Below are positions 61,853-64,000 of a stretch of DNA of 64,000 nucleotides, piece by piece. The stretch's first letter is position 1; each line of letters starts with the position of its first letter. This DNA comes from Flavobacterium anhuiense (GTDB lineage Bacteria; Bacteroidota; Bacteroidia; Flavobacteriales; Flavobacteriaceae). Below the pieces are notes generated by a model. The model was not told the origin of the DNA, did not search any database, and worked only from the letters and a program-made list of their open reading frames with translations. The DNA is taken from positions 642,902-706,901 of the forward strand of contig NZ_FMVC01000003.1 of NCBI RefSeq assembly GCF_900101855.1, in the 5' to 3' direction. A program made the position numbers and the translations under genes.

Positions 61853-63244
61853 TTAACGATCCATTCTAACAATTTTCGGCGTAAAAGTCCCCAAAACTTC
61901 AACTAGATCAGTTTGATTCGTCATTACTTTCGTGATGTCTTTGTATGCCATTGGAGCTTCGTCAATATTCCCACCGATTAAAGTCACTTCGTGTTTCTTC
62001 AACTCTTTATTGATCTGACTTTGTGTAAAAGTGCTTTTACATTTTGCTCTCGAAAACAAACGTCCTGCACCATGAGAAGCCGAGTTCAGACTCTCTGCAT
62101 TTCCTTTTCCTTTTACAATAAAACCTGGGGCAGTCATCGAACCCGGAATAATTCCCAATTGCCCTTCACCAGCAGGAGTTGCTCCTTTTCTATGCACAAT
62201 ACATTCTTGACCATTCACGACTTCTTTCCAGGCAAAATTGTGATGGTTTTCAATTGTCACCACTACTCTTTTTCCAATTGCTTTTGCAATTCTTCTGTGA
62301 ATATCATCATGACAGGCTTTTGCATATTCTCCGGCCAAATTCATCGCAAGCCAATATTCCTGACCATCGTGCGTATTCAGATCCAGCCAAGCCAAATGCT
62401 GTACGTTTTTTGGCAACGGACATTGTTTTGTTGCTAAATACGTATAATGTTTCGCAATGTTAGCGCCCAATCCGCGAGAACCGCTATGCGAAAGAACAGC
62501 AAAATATTCGCCTTTTTCCAATTTCCATCCATTTTCAGGATTTTCAATTTTGGCGATTCCAAATTCTACAAAATGGTTTCCTCCTCCTGATGTTCCTAAT
62601 TGTTTATAGGCTTTTGGAAGAAGATTCTTCAATAATGGAATATCTTGAAATCCACTATTGTAAAACACCTCATGATCTACACGCGAAGCATGCGTTTCAT
62701 ACATTCCAAACTTTGTATTGTCTTTTAAAATGGCTTCCAATTGATGTTCTTTTCCTTTAAAATAAGAACCGGGCAAATCAAAAATTGAAAGGCTCATTCG
62801 ACAGCCAATATCAACTCCAACTCCGTATGGAATCACGGCATTATCAGTCGCTAATACGCCACCAATTGGCAATCCGTAACCCGAATGCGCATCTGGCATT
62901 AATGCTCCTGCAACAGAAATTGGCAGTTTCAATGAATCGTACAATTGAAATTTTGCCTGTTCATCAATTTCATTTTCACCAAAAATTTTAAAAGGAGCTC
63001 TGGTGTTTTTAAGCTGATGCATCCTTACTTGGACAGGTTTAATTAGCCCTTCAGCTACTTTTCCCCAAGTTCCGTTCCCTTCGTACTTTTCAGGATTTAG
63101 CAAAACATCTTTTGCTTCTGTTAGAATAGATTCTTTTTTTTCTCTTTTTCTATATCTGTTTATCTGCCCTAAGGCGATGTTTATTGAATTGTTTTTTGGA
63201 AAACCTAATTTAATCAGGTCTTTTCCAGATAATTTATTTCCCAT
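61853..63244 (-). CDS. rtcB: RNA 3'-phosphate/5'-OH ligase RtcB, PrfH-linked type
   Basis: 463 residues. The metal- and GTP-binding centre is intact: GVDIGCRMSLS (Cys148), SGGGNHFVEFGI (220s), SHSGSRGLG (252-260) and the guanylylated His351 in HRKGATPAGEGQLGIIPG, then SASHGAGRLFSRAKC. The DIGCRM form and linkage to prfH place it with the RtcB2 branch. It joins 2',3'-cyclic phosphate or 3'-phosphate to 5'-OH RNA ends, such as ribotoxin-cut rRNA. No archease gene is adjacent. Confidence 0.96.
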   Translation of the reverse strand: MGNKLSGKDLIKLGFPKNNSINIALGQINRYRKREKKESILTEAKDVLLNPEKYEGNGTWGKVAEGLIKPVQVRMHQLKNTRAPFKIFGENEIDEQAKFQLYDSLKLPISVAGALMPDAHSGYGLPIGGVLATDNAVIPYGVGVDIGCRMSLSIFDLPGSYFKGKEHQLEAILKDNTKFGMYETHASRVDHEVFYNSGFQDIPLLKNLLPKAYKQLGTSGGGNHFVEFGIAKIENPENGWKLEKGEYFAVLSHSGSRGLGANIAKHYTYLATKQCPLPKNVQHLAWLDLNTHDGQEYWLAMNLAGEYAKACHDDIHRRIAKAIGKRVVVTIENHHNFAWKEVVNGQECIVHRKGATPAGEGQLGIIPGSMTAPGFIVKGKGNAESLNSASHGAGRLFSRAKCKSTFTQSQINKELKKHEVTLIGGNIDEAPMAYKDITKVMTNQTDLVEVLGTFTPKIVRMDR

Positions 63245-63386
63245 AAATTGTTTAATTATGTTATTGTGCAGAATAAATCAGATTGAAATCTGGAAGAAAT
63301 CAAAATGAAATAAACATGCGGAATCATTTATCTTTTGGATAAATACTAAATGTTTTTTCGGGAAAATTTTGAAGTGTCTAGAATAA

Positions 63387-63422
63387 AAAAAAGCCCGAAA
63401 CTTATTGTCTTCGGGCTTTTTT
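63387..63422 (-). terminator. Intrinsic terminator between the short ORF and rtcB
   Basis: AAAAAAGCCCGAA (63387-63399) is complementary to 63410-63422, 10-base loop, with A and T tracts on both sides so it can act in both directions. It lies 143 bp upstream of the rtcB ATG and could act as an attenuator for the operon. Confidence 0.85.
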
Positions 63423-63444
63423 ATATATCTAAAAATGTATATTT

Positions 63445-63528
63445 CTAAGATTGAAATAAGCCACGAAGAATCGCTGCACCAAATTCGTTTGGTGTGAAGC
63501 TTTGTGATGTCGATGTAAGTACAAACAT
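63445..63528 (-). CDS. Candidate 27-residue leader peptide upstream of rtcB
   Basis: The ORF begins MFVLTSTSQSFTPNEFGAAI and ends with a short basic/hydrophobic segment and TAG. It has its own consensus promoter 40-70 bases upstream, an AGAAAAA stretch before the ATG, and an intrinsic terminator 22 bases after the stop. That gives a free-standing transcription unit of about 175 bases reading toward rtcB. I do not know a homologue. Alternatives are a short RNA with a chance ORF, or an attenuator leader for the RNA-repair operon. Confidence 0.5.
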   Translation of the reverse strand: MFVLTSTSQSFTPNEFGAAILRGLFQS

Positions 63529-63567
63529 TTTTTCTTCGTTTTAAAGGGTTATTATTTTTTTCGTGTG

Positions 63568-63600
63568 CAAATATTCAGAATTGTTTTTTGAATTTCCAAA
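63568..63600 (-). promoter_or_regulatory. Consensus promoter for the short ORF / rtcB leader
   Basis: On the minus strand TTTG (63597-63600), 21 bases, then AATATTTG (63568-63575), seven of eight matches to TAnnTTTG. Predicted start near 63561. Confidence 0.65.
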
Positions 63601-63722
63601 TTTATTTTAAAGAAAATTCTTTAAATAATTTTAAAACCAGAAATAACACAACAAGCAAAACCAGCATATAACTTTAACAATCAAACAATTAGATTAATAA
63701 AAACATTTCATTTTGGAGCAAT

Positions 63723-63748
63723 AAAAAAGCTCTGATTTCTCAGAGCTT
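63723..63748 (-). terminator. Terminator after the response-regulator gene
   Basis: AAGCTCTGA (63727-63735) pairs with TCAGAGCTT (63740-63748) around TTTC; a T run follows on the minus strand, 25 bp past the stop. Confidence 0.85.
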
Positions 63749-63772
63749 ATATTTTATATAAATGAACTTTAA

Positions 63773-64000
63773 TTATTCAGAAACTTTGCTTTTTACTACT
63801 AATCTGAAACCTTCTCCGTGAATGTTTAAGATTTCAACATCTTCATCTGCTTTTAAGTATTTTCTCAATTTAGCGATGTAAACGTCCATACTTCTTGAAG
63901 TAAAGTAGTTATCATCTCTCCAGATTTTAGTTAAAGCTAATTCTCTAGGCATTAAGTCATTTTCATGAAGAATTAACATTTTAAGCAATTCGTTTTCTTT
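63773..64000 (-). CDS. OmpR-family response regulator, C-terminal part (cut by window end)
   Basis: Only the last 75 or so residues are inside the window; the frame stays open to base 64000 (KENELLKMLILHENDLMPREL onward). The segment is a complete winged-helix DNA-binding domain: ELALTKIWRDDNYFTSRSMDVYIAKLRKYL is the recognition-helix region and ILNIHGEGFRLVVK the wing. It matches RprY-type regulators of Bacteroidota. The receiver domain lies beyond the edge. Confidence 0.9.
   Translation of the reverse strand, partial: KENELLKMLILHENDLMPRELALTKIWRDDNYFTSRSMDVYIAKLRKYLKADEDVEILNIHGEGFRLVVKSKVSE

Larger units (their letters stand above)
63245..63772. other. Leader region of the rtcB operon
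   Basis: This 528-bp gap holds, in minus-strand order: the response-regulator terminator (63723-63748), a consensus promoter (63568-63600), a 27-codon ORF (63445-63528), an intrinsic terminator (63387-63422), and 140 bp of AT-rich DNA before the rtcB ATG in which I see only a weak promoter candidate (TCATTTTG at about 63300). Confidence 0.7.

Noticed and set aside
63245..63444. Sigma-54 promoter for rtcB as in the E. coli rtc operon
   Set aside because: No GG-N10-GC element of the -24/-12 type was found and no RtcR-like regulator gene is adjacent.

Overview
The window looks like a chromosomal segment of a Flavobacterium species (Bacteroidota, Flavobacteriaceae). The DNA is AT-rich. Promoters fit the Bacteroidota pattern, TTTG, about 19-21 bases, then TAnnTTTG. 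Other markers are a pectate lyase with a type IX secretion (T9SS) tail, lipoproteins with acidic residues after the lipobox, a bacillithiol-type redox protein, and an arginine cluster with the Bacteroidota-type transcarbamylase. I see no prophage, insertion sequence, CRISPR array, rRNA or tRNA gene. Most genes are housekeeping; the unusual material is mainly in intergenic DNA and in one RNA/ribosome-repair operon.

Layout. 1-4.1 kb: short-chain dehydrogenase, Crp-like regulator, and a divergent EamA exporter/MocR regulator pair. 4.5-8.5 kb: bestrophin, a stress-like protein and an OmpR-type two-component system. 8.6-14.8 kb: outer-membrane barrel, aspA, pentapeptide protein, acetyltransferase, guaC, miaE. 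14.9-18.7 kb: glyA and fumarylacetoacetase from divergent promoters, then agmatine deiminase. 18.9-25.7 kb: secreted and envelope proteins, N-carbamoylputrescine amidase, two paralogous lipoproteins, a DUF808 protein and a 39-residue membrane peptide. 25.9-33 kb: clpB, ytxJ, two DUF2157-like membrane proteins and a pectate lyase.

33.1-44.6 kb holds a ten-gene arginine/proline operon on the minus strand, in transcription order GNAT (candidate glutamate acyltransferase)-argG-argC-argD-proA-proB-transcarbamylase-argB-argE-argH. Nearly every longer gap in it contains a palindromic repeat. Its leader has a perfect TAnnTTTG box, an apparently leaderless 28-codon ORF with two CGG arginine codons, and a predicted three-stem RNA.

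44.8-60.5 kb: M1 peptidase, small enzymes, smpB, an XRE-Fic protein, pcm, a Gfo/Idh oxidoreductase, 3-hydroxybutyryl-CoA dehydrogenase-yggS, a DnaQ/GIY-YIG fusion, a potassium channel, miaA and an acyl-ACP thioesterase. 60.6-63.6 kb is an rtcB-prfH-TPR operon, an RNA-ligase plus peptide-release-factor ribosome-repair type module. Upstream of it lie a consensus promoter, a 27-codon ORF and an intrinsic terminator. The window ends inside an OmpR-family response regulator.

The observations I would follow first are: (1) the rtcB-prfH-TPR operon with its short-ORF/terminator leader; (2) the arginine-operon leader; (3) two homologous structured elements, one just before miaA and one near 24.5 kb, whose closing stem shows a compensatory base-pair change; (4) a palindromic repeat with a conserved core and freely changing but still paired arms.
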